DNA of 64,000 nt from Flammeovirga aprica JL-4 (GCF_012844305.1 NZ_JABANE010000053.1:1-64000); one strand, 5' to 3'. Numbered from the stretch's first letter, positions 44,322 through 53,307 are shown. Notes: generated by a model from the sequence alone, not told the origin. A program made the numbers and translations.

Positions 44322-45006
44322 AAGAGAGCCATTCACCTGTGTTGATATACTTCCCTCCTTGGTCCAGATCCAACTCAAGAGGCAAGTGTCTATGACCAAA
44401 GATATAATAATCTCTGTACTTTTTAGCTTGTTGCTCCTGACAATACACCCAGATAAACTCCTTCTCCTTAGTGGTAAATCCATGCTCCTTCTTTGCTCCT
44501 GACGCTCTACTGTGTCTTGACCAAGTCGAAGCGATGCCAATTCCGATAGTAGGGTGCAAGAAGCCAAACAGCCACTGACAAAGTTTATTGGCAAACACCT
44601 TCTTCAAAAACTTGTAACTATAGTCACCAGGCCCCAATCCATCACCGTGACCTACATGAAATTTCTTTCCATAGATTTCCACATCAATAGGTTCTCTGAT
44701 CACCTTGATACCTAATTCTTTTTCAAAGTAATCAAACATCCACATATCATGATTTCCAGTGAAAATAGAAATCTTGACCCCTTTATCTACTAGTTCTGCC
44801 AACTTGCCTTGAAACCTCAAGAAGCCTTTTGGAATAGCAAAACGGTATTCAAACCAGAAATCAAACAGGTCTCCAATTAAATAGATATGATCAGCGTCTT
44901 TGGCTGCCATATCTAGCCAACGGCATATCTTTTTTTCTCTTTTTTGACTTTCTTCTAATGACGGTGTTCCAAGATGGAAATCAGAAGCGAAATATACTTT
45001 ACCCAT
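44263..45006 (-). CDS. lpxH: UDP-2,3-diacylglucosamine diphosphatase LpxH
   Basis: A 247-residue metallophosphoesterase with all five motifs: 'SDFHLG' (7-12), 'GDLFDFW' (about 44-50), 'GNHDMW' (about 80-85), 'HVGHGDGLGPGD' (about 113-124) and 'YIFGHRHLPLE' (about 195-205). LpxH removes UMP from UDP-2,3-diacylglucosamine in lipid A synthesis, at the inner face of the membrane. It heads lpxH-propeller-ykgJ. A TAACTTTG box ends only 5 bp before the ATG, which could give a nearly leaderless mRNA. Confidence 0.9.
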   Translation of the reverse strand: MGKVYFASDFHLGTPSLEESQKREKKICRWLDMAAKDADHIYLIGDLFDFWFEYRFAIPKGFLRFQGKLAELVDKGVKISIFTGNHDMWMFDYFEKELGIKVIREPIDVEIYGKKFHVGHGDGLGPGDYSYKFLKKVFANKLCQWLFGFLHPTIGIGIASTWSRHSRASGAKKEHGFTTKEKEFIWVYCQEQQAKKYRDYYIFGHRHLPLELDLDQGGKYINTGEWLSYDTYATFDGEKVELLTYKE

Positions 45007-45067
45007 GCTTCAAAGTTAAGAATTAAGTAGAAAAGAATAATTGATCCTTTATCATTCTTCTCATAAA

Positions 45068-45102
45068 AAAAACCGACTCTCCATTACAGAAAGTCGGTTT
45101 TT
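45068..45102 (-). terminator. Terminator of rplS
   Basis: AAAAACCGACT (45068-45078) pairs with AGTCGGTTTTT (45092-45102); on the minus strand a T run follows. Confidence 0.85.
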
Positions 45103-45134
45103 GTATTTCTTTGGTAAAAAGCCAAGATAAAAGA

Positions 45135-45488
45135 TTAGAATCTTTTCTCTCTAACTTTAGCAGCCTTACCGTAACGACCACGTAAGTAGAATAATCTTGC
45201 TCTTCTTACTTTACCTTTTCTCAATACTTCGATTTTCTCGATGCTTGGAGAGTTTAATGGGAAGATACGCTCTACACCAATTCCACTTGAGATTTTACGT
45301 ACAGTAAAAGTTTCTCCCAAACTACCTTTGTTACGGCGTTGGATTACAGTACCTTGGAACTTTTGAACACGCTCCTTGTTACCTTCTTTAATTTTTACGT
45401 ATACTTCGATTGTATCTCCTGCGCCGAAAGCGGGATGTCTCTCCATGTTAGATGAGAAATCCTTTTCAACTTTTTTAATTAAATCCAT
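45135..45488 (-). CDS. rplS: 50S ribosomal protein L19
   Basis: A 117-residue L19 from the ATG at 45488. Family features: '[35 protein letters not shown]' and '[44 protein letters not shown]'. The frame can be read back to 45527, but that would start inside the probable -7 box, so those 13 residues are not translated. L19 lies at the 30S-50S interface. It is monocistronic here, not joined to rpsP or trmD. Confidence 0.97.
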   Translation of the reverse strand: MDLIKKVEKDFSSNMERHPAFGAGDTIEVYVKIKEGNKERVQKFQGTVIQRRNKGSLGETFTVRKISSGIGVERIFPLNSPSIEKIEVLRKGKVRRARLFYLRGRYGKAAKVREKRF

Positions 45489-45524
45489 TGTGATAAGATT
45501 TATCGTACAAAAATTTTCGAGTTG

Positions 45525-45532
45525 CAAAGGTA
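45525..45532 (-). promoter_or_regulatory. -7 box of the rplS promoter
   Basis: On the minus strand this reads TACCTTTG (TAnnTTTG), 37 bp before the rplS ATG. The -33 TTG is not obvious. Confidence 0.55.
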
Positions 45533-45845
45533 TAAAGAATATTTTTATAAAGAAACTATACTTCTAATTTTTATCACCAACCTCTTGAGGTTTAGGTATA
45601 TTGACAAAAACACCTGCAACGGATCGTAATATTACCTGAAAAAGTAAGATTAATGTACACTATGTTAATTTTATTAGTTTTTATTTACAAAAACACCTAA
45701 ATACTTACATGACAGAGGGTTAGTTGCATAATTTCTGTAAATTATAGTACTATTCATTTATCACCGCATAATTTTGCCCACATAAATAAATACCAAGTTA
45801 GTCTACAAAATAATTACAAACTGAACGAGCAGAGCCCTTTATACT
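45533..45845. other. Divergent intergenic region
   Basis: About 310 bp between rplS and the PAS protein gene. No ORF or hairpin; nothing recognised beyond the rplS box. Confidence 0.4.
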
Positions 45846-46457
45846 ATGGAAAATGACCTATTAAAACTATATGATGATTTTACGTTAGGTGTTGCTGCCT
45901 ATCAAAGAATCTCATCCAAAAATTTCAAGATCTACTATATCAATAAGGTAGGTGTTGCTTTGGATCATTTTAATTTAAATCATTTAGGTGGTACGCTTCA
46001 TGAAGTGTATCCTGAATTAATTTCTTTTGGATTGATTGATCAATTGGAAGACGTTTTTCAGACCAACATCGAAATGAGCATTCCTTTTCGTGCCTATGAA
46101 AAGCCCAACGGTGAAATCCTTTACCGGGCCAATAAGCTGAAGAAAATAGGAAGCGACCTTATTCTGAATATCTATAATGATGAATCAGAGACTTACTCTT
46201 ATATCAGAGATATGAAAAACAATAACCAACGTCTTAATAAAGCGCTGGATATGATTTCTCATGATATACGCGGGGAAGTGACAACGTCTCTGGGTTTGAT
46301 AGAACTCCTCAAGCAAGAGTTCGATAAAACGAATGATGTGGAAGCATCTCTTCAAATCATACAGCAAAATATGGAGAATATAGATTTTAAAATTCACGCT
46401 TTGGTGCATTTGCTTTTTGAAAAGGCTGATAGTACCAGCAACCTTAATAGAGATTAA
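45846..46457 (+). CDS. PAS-like/histidine-kinase dimerisation protein without ATPase domain
   Basis: A 203-residue soluble protein. Residues about 8-112 look like a PAS fold ('NFKIYYINKVGVALDHFN', 'GGTLHEVYPELISFGLIDQLEDVFQT'). Residues 129-195 are a DHp-like helical hairpin with the H-box 'MISHDIRGEVTTSLGLIELL' (His139). No HATPase domain follows; the gene ends cleanly before a terminator, so it is not a truncation by frameshift as far as I can see. It could accept phosphate from another kinase, dimerise with one, or be a decoy. No response regulator is adjacent. Confidence 0.7.
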   Translation: MENDLLKLYDDFTLGVAAYQRISSKNFKIYYINKVGVALDHFNLNHLGGTLHEVYPELISFGLIDQLEDVFQTNIEMSIPFRAYEKPNGEILYRANKLKKIGSDLILNIYNDESETYSYIRDMKNNNQRLNKALDMISHDIRGEVTTSLGLIELLKQEFDKTNDVEASLQIIQQNMENIDFKIHALVHLLFEKADSTSNLNRD

Positions 46458-46493
46458 GAGCCTATGCATTGAACACTTTACACACAATACACG

Positions 46494-46532
46494 AAAACAC
46501 CCTTCTGCATTCTACTTACAAAAGGGTGTTTT
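46494..46532. terminator. Bidirectional terminator
   Basis: AAAACACCCTT (46494-46504) pairs with AAGGGTGTTTT (46522-46532), followed by T run; lies between a plus gene and the minus amidinotransferase-like gene. Confidence 0.75.
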
Positions 46533-46640
46533 TTGTGCAATTCTTTATAAAAACATCGCTTCTTTACTATAGAAGAGTCTAGTAGCCCTGCCATTGATAC
46601 ATACTTTGCCTGACCACTAGATGTTCTTAATAATTAGAAT

Positions 46641-47660
46641 TTATTTTCTATGAATTGGTTGGTATGAGCAACGTAAGTCACCGCCCATGTAATTCGCTTT
46701 GTCGAAAGGAATAGCAATTACCTTGATACCGAATTTATCTTCAACTTCTTTGATGATATGAGGATATTTGTCAGCCATAATTGCTGTTTTAGGGTTCACT
46801 ACCACACCATTTGTTGCCATGTGATTGGCCTCTTCTTTCGTTACCTCAACCCACTCGTAATCTTTCAATTTACCTGGCAACTCTTGGTTTACTAAATCAC
46901 CTTTACAGATGATACCTTGATGATCATTTAATAACATCATTGCACAGTCTAAGTGCAAAACATCACGGTGCAGATCTACTTTGTAAACTTTGTAATCGTC
47001 ACCCAAAGTCTCTTGCAGCCATTTGATACCTGCCTCATTTGAAGCGTTACCAGTGTGACCTACATAGATTTCATTACCGTTTACGAATACGTCACCTCCT
47101 TCTAAGTAAACATTGCCTTCAACATCGCCAGGAGCATTGTCCGGCATCATGATTACTTCTCCTTTGTAATTTTTAGCTAAATCTAAAAGGATCTCAAGAT
47201 ATAAACCTTTTTCAGCTCTTCTTGAACCATTACGAAGGTTAGCCACAATCATTTTATCACCAATAGTGATGATTGGGTCTCTTGAATAACAAGTTGTCAA
47301 TGCATCTAATTGATTACCTTCATAGTGGTTTGGTCTTCTTACTTTCACGCCTAATGACTCTAAAGTAGAAGCTAATTTTTCTTGTTCTTCAATAAAATTT
47401 TGATGTTTTTCCGGCTTTTCAACATGATACCATTGTCCTGGAATTTCAAAACCCATTGCATCTGCCTCGTCAGTGATATAAGGGAAAAATTCTTTTAATG
47501 AGAAGTCTACATTAGGTAAATATAATGTTGAACCCCAACGGCCAACTACAACCTCCGTCAATTGATCCTATTCGTGTTGATTATTAATTTTTTGTGCTTT
47601 TACATTAATCCCTGCAAACATTAATAATCCTAGTGCTGTTATTTTCAATAAGTGTTTCAT
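46641..47660 (-). pseudogene. Exported amidinotransferase-fold gene interrupted by an in-frame amber codon
   Basis: The main part (46641-47561) codes for about 305 residues of the arginine deiminase/DDAH/amidinotransferase fold: 'TCYSRDPIITIGDKMIVANLR', 'VYLEGGDVFVNG', 'VLHLDCAMMLL' (His) and 'GGDLRCSYQPIHR' (Cys nucleophile). It lacks a proper start: the first codon is TTG. In the same frame upstream, an ATG at 47660 begins a textbook signal peptide (..NVKAQ) and 30 codons later comes TAG (47568-47570), then three codons lead into the domain. The order His-Glu-stop-Asp-Gln-Leu-Thr-Glu-Val matches the family start 'NEWxxLxEVxVG', so the stop probably replaces Trp (TGG to TAG). Either a recent nonsense mutation or a base error. 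Confidence 0.8.
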
Positions 47661-47711
47661 CGTTCTGTATTCTAAAGTTTTCTCTCATTTTTAATAGGGA
47701 AATAGGAATCC

Positions 47712-47759
47712 ATTTACCCCATCTCATTTCAATAAAAAATTGAAAGAAAATTTACCCCA
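47712..47759 (-). promoter_or_regulatory. Direct repeats upstream of the amidinotransferase-fold gene
   Basis: TGGGGTAAAT (minus strand) occurs at 47759-47750 and 47721-47712, 38 bp apart, 50-100 bp before the ATG at 47660. Could be paired operator sites. Confidence 0.3.
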
Positions 47760-47821
47760 CATCAAAACAAAGAAACTAAACCAATGACAACCAACTTATT
47801 GAATAACATGTTTCAAATAAA

Positions 47822-47855
47822 AAAACTGCACCCTTTTTCATAAAAAGATGCAGTT
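47822..47855 (-). terminator. Terminator of the SpoIIE-type phosphatase gene
   Basis: AAACTGCA (47822-47829) pairs with TGCAGTTT (47848-47855), with inner A/T pairing; a T run follows on the minus strand. Confidence 0.7.
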
Positions 47856-47892
47856 TCAAGCAACTGAACATTATAATAAAACGCCCTTATGG

Positions 47893-49299
47893 TTATGTCA
47901 AATTAAAACAAAGGACAGTGATATCATCCTCTTGTTCTTTGCCAAATTGCTCTTCAATATATTCATCAAAGCTTTCTTTCCATGAATGTTTATAACCTTG
48001 ATAGAAACCTTTTACTATGCTTTCCAACGCTTCATGCCCTACAACTTGCCCCTCTTTTGTTTTATGATTTACAAAGCCATCTGTTGACAGTACAATAACA
48101 TCGTCCGAGTTCACTTGGTATTCTTTATCCATATAAGGAATAGAATCAGGATCATTGTTCGTCACCCCAACCGACCTGTCAGAACTTTGAACTCTTATCA
48201 CTTCTTCATTCTTTACAATATAACCGATTCCATTGGCACCAGAATACACAATGTGATTATCTTCTACGTACACAATAGATAGATTACTTCCTTTATTATT
48301 GATACTATTATAATAGTTGAAATTCTCTCTGATATATTGGTGTAATTCGTAAATCAACTCAGAAGGGCGGTCAGGTAACGACTGCAAAGTATCCAAATAA
48401 GACGTGATCACCGACCCTAAAAGCATACCGGTCATCCCTTGATTAAAACAGTCAATCAATACCACTACCGTTGTCCCTCTAAAACTATTTACATAATAAT
48501 AATCTCCACCTACAGTATCCTTAGGCTTGAAATAGATATAGTACTCTGCAAAGTAATCCTTCAATACTTTATCACTAGGCAAAGTATTCAATTGTATTTT
48601 TGAGGCATATTCAATACTCGTCTTGATCGCTTCTAAACTATTTTCAGCCTTTATTTTATCAGACTCAACTTGTTCTTTCTCTCTTTTTTCATCTATGATC
48701 AGCTGTTCCTGAGTGGCAATGATCTCTTCCTGCTGCTGTTTTAGCTCTTCTTCCTGTTGAAGAATTTCATTTTGCTTCTCCCGTAAAGTTGTTTCTGCCT
48801 GATTACGCAATGCATCATAATCACCAATGGTAATCACCACATCAATACCCACACCTACAATAATAGCATAAGTGAAAATCTGAATATTGAGGGTAGCGTC
48901 ATCTAAATTCGTGAAAGGAATTAAATCAAACGCACCTAACACGAAAAGCAATGTGATACAACCTAATACCGCATAAGCAAAACGCCTCCCTACCCTTGAT
49001 CCGAAAGAAAGGTAAGCCGACATAATCGGAGACAGGAAGAAATAAATAATAGGTGATGAAACTCCTCCCTGCACGAAGCAAAGAGAGAAAACCATAAAAA
49101 GGGAATAAAAATGTAGTATGTAGTTCTTCTTTCCTTTATCATAGGGAATATACAGCAATGCCCCGTAAACCACTGAGTGGAAAGCAAGTGTTTTTGCCTC
49201 ATTATACAGCCCCAACGGAATGTCGATAGGTATAAAAACCACGAGCATGAGCATAATGAGATTTAACTTTGATTTCAAAAAGTTATTTTTATTCTCCAT
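47893..49299 (-). CDS. Membrane-bound SpoIIE-type PP2C serine phosphatase
   Basis: A 468-residue protein. Residues about 12-160 form five or six membrane helices, 165-225 a Gln/Glu-rich coiled coil ('ILQQEEELKQQQEEIIATQEQL'), and 230-468 a SpoIIE phosphatase domain. Motifs: 'FKPKDTVGGDYYYV' (usually SGDFYW), 'VVVLIDCFNQGMTGMLLG' (usually ..D.tGHGvpGA), 'DDVIVLSTDGFVNHKT' and 'EQEDDITVLCF'. The metal-binding aspartates are kept, but the GHG motif is Asn-Gln-Gly, so activity may be changed. It probably dephosphorylates an anti-sigma antagonist-type partner; none is adjacent. A decayed partial copy lies upstream. Confidence 0.82.
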   Translation of the reverse strand: MENKNNFLKSKLNLIMLMLVVFIPIDIPLGLYNEAKTLAFHSVVYGALLYIPYDKGKKNYILHFYSLFMVFSLCFVQGGVSSPIIYFFLSPIMSAYLSFGSRVGRRFAYAVLGCITLLFVLGAFDLIPFTNLDDATLNIQIFTYAIIVGVGIDVVITIGDYDALRNQAETTLREKQNEILQQEEELKQQQEEIIATQEQLIIDEKREKEQVESDKIKAENSLEAIKTSIEYASKIQLNTLPSDKVLKDYFAEYYIYFKPKDTVGGDYYYVNSFRGTTVVVLIDCFNQGMTGMLLGSVITSYLDTLQSLPDRPSELIYELHQYIRENFNYYNSINNKGSNLSIVYVEDNHIVYSGANGIGYIVKNEEVIRVQSSDRSVGVTNNDPDSIPYMDKEYQVNSDDVIVLSTDGFVNHKTKEGQVVGHEALESIVKGFYQGYKHSWKESFDEYIEEQFGKEQEDDITVLCFNLT

Positions 49300-49715
49300 A
49301 GGTTAAAAAGTAATATTCTAAGTAGTTTAATAGGATCGATATTCACACAAAATTTCCAATTATCATTAATACAAATTGTTGCTTCTTACTTTGTGACGAA
49401 ATAATGAAAGAAGTGTAAAGTACAATTACATACTTCAAAACAGTATGCTTAAAACGTATAATTAAAAATAGTATTTGTGGTTAGATATATTAACAGTTAT
49501 TTACAAATGTAAATGAATTTTCTTTGATTTTCTAACGCATCTACTCAGATTAAATAACCACTAATAGCTAATATTGTGATTTTCCGCATATTACATAACA
49601 AATAAAAATATTGCTAAGATTAACTTTGGCAACAACCGACAAAACGAAATGAAAATATTCTCATATAGTACTTAATCGAAGATAATGTCATGCTTTCACA
49701 TGTAACAAGCTGTAT
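49300..49715. other. Intergenic upstream of the SpoIIE gene
   Basis: About 415 bp, AT-rich. On the minus strand TACATTTG (49511-49504) fits the -7 consensus but lies 205 bp from the start and has no -33 element. No gene seen. Confidence 0.4.
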
Positions 49716-50045
49716 TTAAGTCATATTAAAACACAGTGCTGTAACATCATCTACTCGCTTTTTATCGAAATGATTCATGATATATTCATCAAAACTCTCC
49801 TTCCATGACTACTTATATCCTTGATAAAAGCCTTGTATGATTATTTCAAGATCTTGATGCCCCACCATTGCACTATTTTTGGTTTTATGATTTACAAAAC
49901 CGTCTAAATAAAATACAATTACACCGTCAGATGAAATATCGTTATCATAACCCTTATAAGGAATGAAATGTTTATCATTGATTGCTTTGCCAATAAAACG
50001 ATCGGAGCTTGTTAGAGGCACATACTCTTTTACTTTTACGATGAT
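49716..50045 (-). pseudogene. Decayed partial copy of the SpoIIE phosphatase C-terminus
   Basis: The minus strand still translates as the last roughly 105 residues of the neighbouring phosphatase: 'SSDRFIGKAINDKHFIPYKGY', 'DGFVNHKTKNSAMVGHQDLE', 'GFYQGYK', an amber codon (49809-49811) in place of His, then 'SWKESFDEYIMNHF' and 'DDVTALCFNMT' with the same end. There is no start and no upstream phosphatase core. It is a tandem-duplication remnant. Confidence 0.85.
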
Positions 50046-50191
50046 GTGTAAAAGTAATTCACTGGTTGATTTACCATCATCAAAAAAAATAATCTGATTC
50101 TATTAAGTACTACAATAATGTCGCTTTCTACTTTTAACATCCATTATATTCTCTTAACATTCTTTAATCTATCATTTTTAACGCACAAAAA

Positions 50192-50216
50192 AGCCGTTAC
50201 CTATTTAATAACGGCT
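50192..50216 (-). terminator. Terminator of the steroid-reductase-like/small-protein unit
   Basis: AGCCGTTA (50192-50199) pairs with TAACGGCT (50209-50216), 9-nt loop; T run follows on the minus strand. Confidence 0.8.
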
Positions 50217-50237
50217 CAACCAATATATTTTTTTCAG

Positions 50238-50420
50238 CTACAATGCTCTCAATCTTTTTTGAAGAAGCGATAATGACTGCGTGGAGTCTTTTAAATAAAG
50301 TTCAAAACCTGTCTTTTCTTCTTCGTGCTTAAAAGTCAGTTCTTCAAAGGAATAGTAGGGAGCCTGAGCAAATGATACGGCGTAAACAAATAATAACGGT
50401 AAAAGAAATAAGTATTTCAT
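50238..50420 (-). CDS. Small exported protein
   Basis: A 60-residue protein: a strong signal peptide (1-19, ..VSFAQ) and a 41-residue mature part, charged and helical ('ELTFKHEEEKTGFELYLKDS', 'LLQKRLRAL'). No family recognised. It lies 45 bp after the steroid-reductase-like gene on the same strand and just before a terminator, which supports a real gene in that unit. Confidence 0.6.
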   Translation of the reverse strand: MKYLFLLPLLFVYAVSFAQAPYYSFEELTFKHEEEKTGFELYLKDSTQSLSLLQKRLRAL

Positions 50421-50465
50421 GAAGTGTTTGCTAAAATGTAATAGTCACAAAATTTTTAGGTGGTT

Positions 50466-51221
50466 TCACCAAACTTTTGGGAAAAGAATATTTTTATGTG
50501 GTGGATAGTTTTCAAATGTTTTCAGATACCATTCATGATGATCTCTAGCTCTAGGGATCAGATTGGCTAGCGTCCAAACTAAAAAGCTTAAACTTGCCAC
50601 ACTCGGCACCATTAAAAAGAAGCCTGTCCACTCTATAATTTCACCAAACAAATTAGGAGAACTCACATATTTGAACAAAAAGCCTTCTGGTATCACATAA
50701 TGTGTTTCTCCAGGTTTTCTCAAATTCAAAAGTATATTGTCAGATTTGATGTTGATATACATACCTGCACCAAACAACAACAGTCCGAAGGTAAATAAGG
50801 GAAAGGAAAAATAAAACCATTCTTGCCCTAAAAAATAGCCGTTGAGGGTACCATTAATGCTGTTGAAGAAAATGGCGGAAAACATAATTACGACCGGCAT
50901 TTTTTTCTTTTTGTTGGACATGCGAAAGGGGAAAATAAAAGTACGGTTGATGTAATGCAACGTCCAGCATAACATCCCTGCTTTGGCAATCCATGAAGAC
51001 TGCATTCCGCCTGTCATCAGAAAACCAGTCCATAGACCCATTATTGAAATCACCTCCATAAAAAACCATCCCCACGAATTAGGAATTACAGGTCCCCAGT
51101 CTGATCGGGTATGACGCCCGAATGGTGCCACAACTTTCAAAATAAAAAAAACTAAAAAGGTTATTATTGCCACTCCAATCCACCCCCATCCTATGGTTTC
51201 GAGTAATTCTTGATCTATCAT
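50466..51221 (-). CDS. Steroid 5-alpha-reductase-like (DUF1295/SRD5A) membrane protein
   Basis: A 251-residue protein with about six membrane helices. The C-terminal part carries the SRD5A signature: 'LHYINRTFIFPFRMSNKKK' (about 89-107), 'YINIKSDNILLNLRKPGETHYVIPEGFLFKYVSSPNLFGEIIEWTGF' (split core, 'SPNLFGEIIEW') and 'ARDHHEWYLKTFENYPPHKNILFP'. Members reduce the enone double bond of steroids or polyprenols using NADPH. Bacterial substrates are mostly unknown. It is followed by a small exported protein gene. Confidence 0.85.
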   Translation of the reverse strand: MIDQELLETIGWGWIGVAIITFLVFFILKVVAPFGRHTRSDWGPVIPNSWGWFFMEVISIMGLWTGFLMTGGMQSSWIAKAGMLCWTLHYINRTFIFPFRMSNKKKKMPVVIMFSAIFFNSINGTLNGYFLGQEWFYFSFPLFTFGLLLFGAGMYINIKSDNILLNLRKPGETHYVIPEGFLFKYVSSPNLFGEIIEWTGFFLMVPSVASLSFLVWTLANLIPRARDHHEWYLKTFENYPPHKNILFPKVW

Positions 51222-51381
51222 AAAGCATTAAAATGTTTGTTCTTAAGTTAAGAATTAAGAAGGAAGAGTTAAAGTGATACATGATGAACAACAATAGAAA
51301 ATCATTGTAATATTGCTCTAAAACCATCTTTACGTACCACAACACAAACCATGTCTTAACTCTTATCTCAATTTTGCTTAT

Positions 51382-53307
51382 TTACCAAGAAAACCTCACC
51401 CCCACAGTTCCGCTGATCCAGAAGTGTCCAAACTCTGTTTGCTCAGAATAGAAAGACGGAGGAGCAACGTATTCGTTATCTCTTAAGAAAGGATCATAAT
51501 TTACACTTGGTCCCAGAGTGATAGAAATTCCTTTCCAGATTGGCTGTTCATACATCAAACTCCACTTTGCAAAGCGATGCTCAAATTTTGATGTTGCATT
51601 ATTGAAGTTGCCATGAACACCAACTTCTGTCAATAATCTTTTGAAAAGATAGGCACCAAAACCAATTCCGAAATGATAACCTTCATAGCCCTCTAAGTAG
51701 TTTGAAGCGAAAACACTTGCACCCACTTTATAATAATTATAGAACTTTCTGGTACCTGTCTGAAACGAGAAGTTCAACATACTGAATTCATCCAAATGAT
51801 AACTCACAGAATGATAGCCATTGTTATAGTAGCTGAACAGCCCAATTGGCACTCCTTTTCTACCATCTTTTGCGGTATTCACCAAACCAATCTGCACACC
51901 TTTTAGCGTATCTGCATAATTGTAAATTCCGGCTAATTGAAGCCCCTTGATTTCTCCTGAGGCATGATTGAAAATACCCGAAACTTGCCATCCTGTTATG
52001 TTTCTGGAATGATTAGTAATCCCTGCCAATTGAAATCCTTTAATATCCTTATGATTGGTATTTAAAATACCGCTGATCTGTGCTCCTCTTATTTCTCTGG
52101 AATAACTGTAAATACCACTCAGCTGCAATCCTTTCACTGAAGTTCTTGTAGTGCTTGTAATACCTCCCAACTGAAATCCTCTCACATTTTCTCTTACCAC
52201 GTTGGAAATACCGCCTATCTGAACACCTATCACAGAATCTGCCACAACATTGGAAATACCACCAATCTGAAGGCCGTTCATTTCCCCCATATTGAAATTG
52301 ACAATACCACCAATCTGCGCCCCAGTTACATTTCCGCCCACAATATTACTTATACCGCCAATTTGTGCTCCTTTCATATGAAAGCGGTTAATATTGACTA
52401 AACCACCAATTTCTAGCCCTCGGTCAACTCCAGCAGAATAACCTAGCAACACATTAAATGAAAATCTATTGGTGTATGAACCTCCAAGGAAATTGTTATT
52501 GCTTAAGAAAGGCACCAATGTAAACTGTGCTCCTCTACGCTCCACGTATTCAATACTATTGGAAATAACATCTACCTTCTTCGGCACAAAACGCTTGACA
52601 ATATCCAGCTGATGCGGGTTTTGTGTTGATATGGCAAGGTCAGATGAAACAGGTCTTGCATTATCATTGTAGGGTGACAAACCTATATTATAAAGTACCT
52701 CGTCCTCATCTTTTCCAGGGTTGAACTGCACCATTGTATCATAATAACCTCGGTTACGGAAATACACACCTTTTTGCATTCTTTCCAGCGGTACTTTTAA
52801 TGCATAATAACCCATACTGTCCGTAAGGGTTAATACTTTTTGAGATTCATCATATACAACTACATTCTGAAGACCCATGCCTGTAGCGGCATCAATCACT
52901 CTACCTTTCAGCAGAATATTTTCCTTCAGCCGCTGTATCTCCTCCCGTGTTTTTCGTTTCCGTTGATCGATGGGTCTGATCGTCAAAGAAAGCGTTTCCC
53001 GGATAATGATATGTGTCCCAATCTGTTTGAACTCATAGTCATACCCCATGATATCCGTCAACACCGCTTTTACGGTAACATTCTGTCCTTTGAAACTGAC
53101 TTCTTTATATAAATCAATAATGGCAGGATTATACGAAAAAGAGAAGCCGCCTTGTCGTTTGATTTCCTCCAGGGCCACTTCTAATGTTTGTTTTTTAATA
53201 TCAATACTAATAATACGCTGCAACAGGTCTCCGTCATCATCTTTGGCAGAAACAGTATTGATTAGGAATAGAAAAAGAAAAAAGAAAAAATTTAAACGGT
53301 ATTTCAT
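51382..53307 (-). CDS. STN-domain protein with LA_2272-type surface repeats
   Basis: A 641-residue envelope protein. Signal peptide 1-21; STN (secretin/TonB short N-terminal) domain about 33-110 ('LEVALEEIKRQGGFSFSYNPAI', 'VKAVLTDIMGYDYEFKQIGTHIIIR'); a carboxypeptidase-regulatory-like domain about 132-210 ('GRVIDAATGMGLQNVVVYD'). From about 295 to 495 come some twelve 15-16-residue repeats of the form G-x-Q-[ILV]-x-G-[ILV]-x-N ('GAQIGGISNIV', 'GLQIGGISNVV', 'GFQLAGITNHS'), as in LA_2272-type surface repeat proteins, then barrel-like strands to 'GVRFSW'. It lacks the plug and barrel of a TonB-dependent transporter. Start overlaps the fecR stop (TAATG), so translation is coupled. Confidence 0.85.
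   Translation of the reverse strand: MKYRLNFFFFLFLFLINTVSAKDDDGDLLQRIISIDIKKQTLEVALEEIKRQGGFSFSYNPAIIDLYKEVSFKGQNVTVKAVLTDIMGYDYEFKQIGTHIIIRETLSLTIRPIDQRKRKTREEIQRLKENILLKGRVIDAATGMGLQNVVVYDESQKVLTLTDSMGYYALKVPLERMQKGVYFRNRGYYDTMVQFNPGKDEDEVLYNIGLSPYNDNARPVSSDLAISTQNPHQLDIVKRFVPKKVDVISNSIEYVERRGAQFTLVPFLSNNNFLGGSYTNRFSFNVLLGYSAGVDRGLEIGGLVNINRFHMKGAQIGGISNIVGGNVTGAQIGGIVNFNMGEMNGLQIGGISNVVADSVIGVQIGGISNVVRENVRGFQLGGITSTTRTSVKGLQLSGIYSYSREIRGAQISGILNTNHKDIKGFQLAGITNHSRNITGWQVSGIFNHASGEIKGLQLAGIYNYADTLKGVQIGLVNTAKDGRKGVPIGLFSYYNNGYHSVSYHLDEFSMLNFSFQTGTRKFYNYYKVGASVFASNYLEGYEGYHFGIGFGAYLFKRLLTEVGVHGNFNNATSKFEHRFAKWSLMYEQPIWKGISITLGPSVNYDPFLRDNEYVAPPSFYSEQTEFGHFWISGTVGVRFSW

Noticed and set aside
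44322-44594. N-terminal extension of the propeller-like gene through lpxH
   Set aside because: It is an out-of-frame reading of lpxH with Arg/Ser-rich content; the signal peptide begins after 44321.
45011-45018. TAACTTTG as a firm leaderless promoter for lpxH
   Set aside because: The box fits, but there is no -33 element and the position would put the start site on the ATG; mentioned under lpxH only.
47568-47570. Programmed amber recoding (for example pyrrolysine-type) of the amidinotransferase-fold gene
   Set aside because: No recoding signal was seen, and one Trp-to-stop change is a simpler account; left open only as read-through.
51800-52440. Regular 45-48 bp periodicity suggesting a CRISPR-like array
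   Set aside because: It is the coding repeat of the G-x-Q-x-x-G protein. Units are diverged at DNA level and there are no unique spacers.
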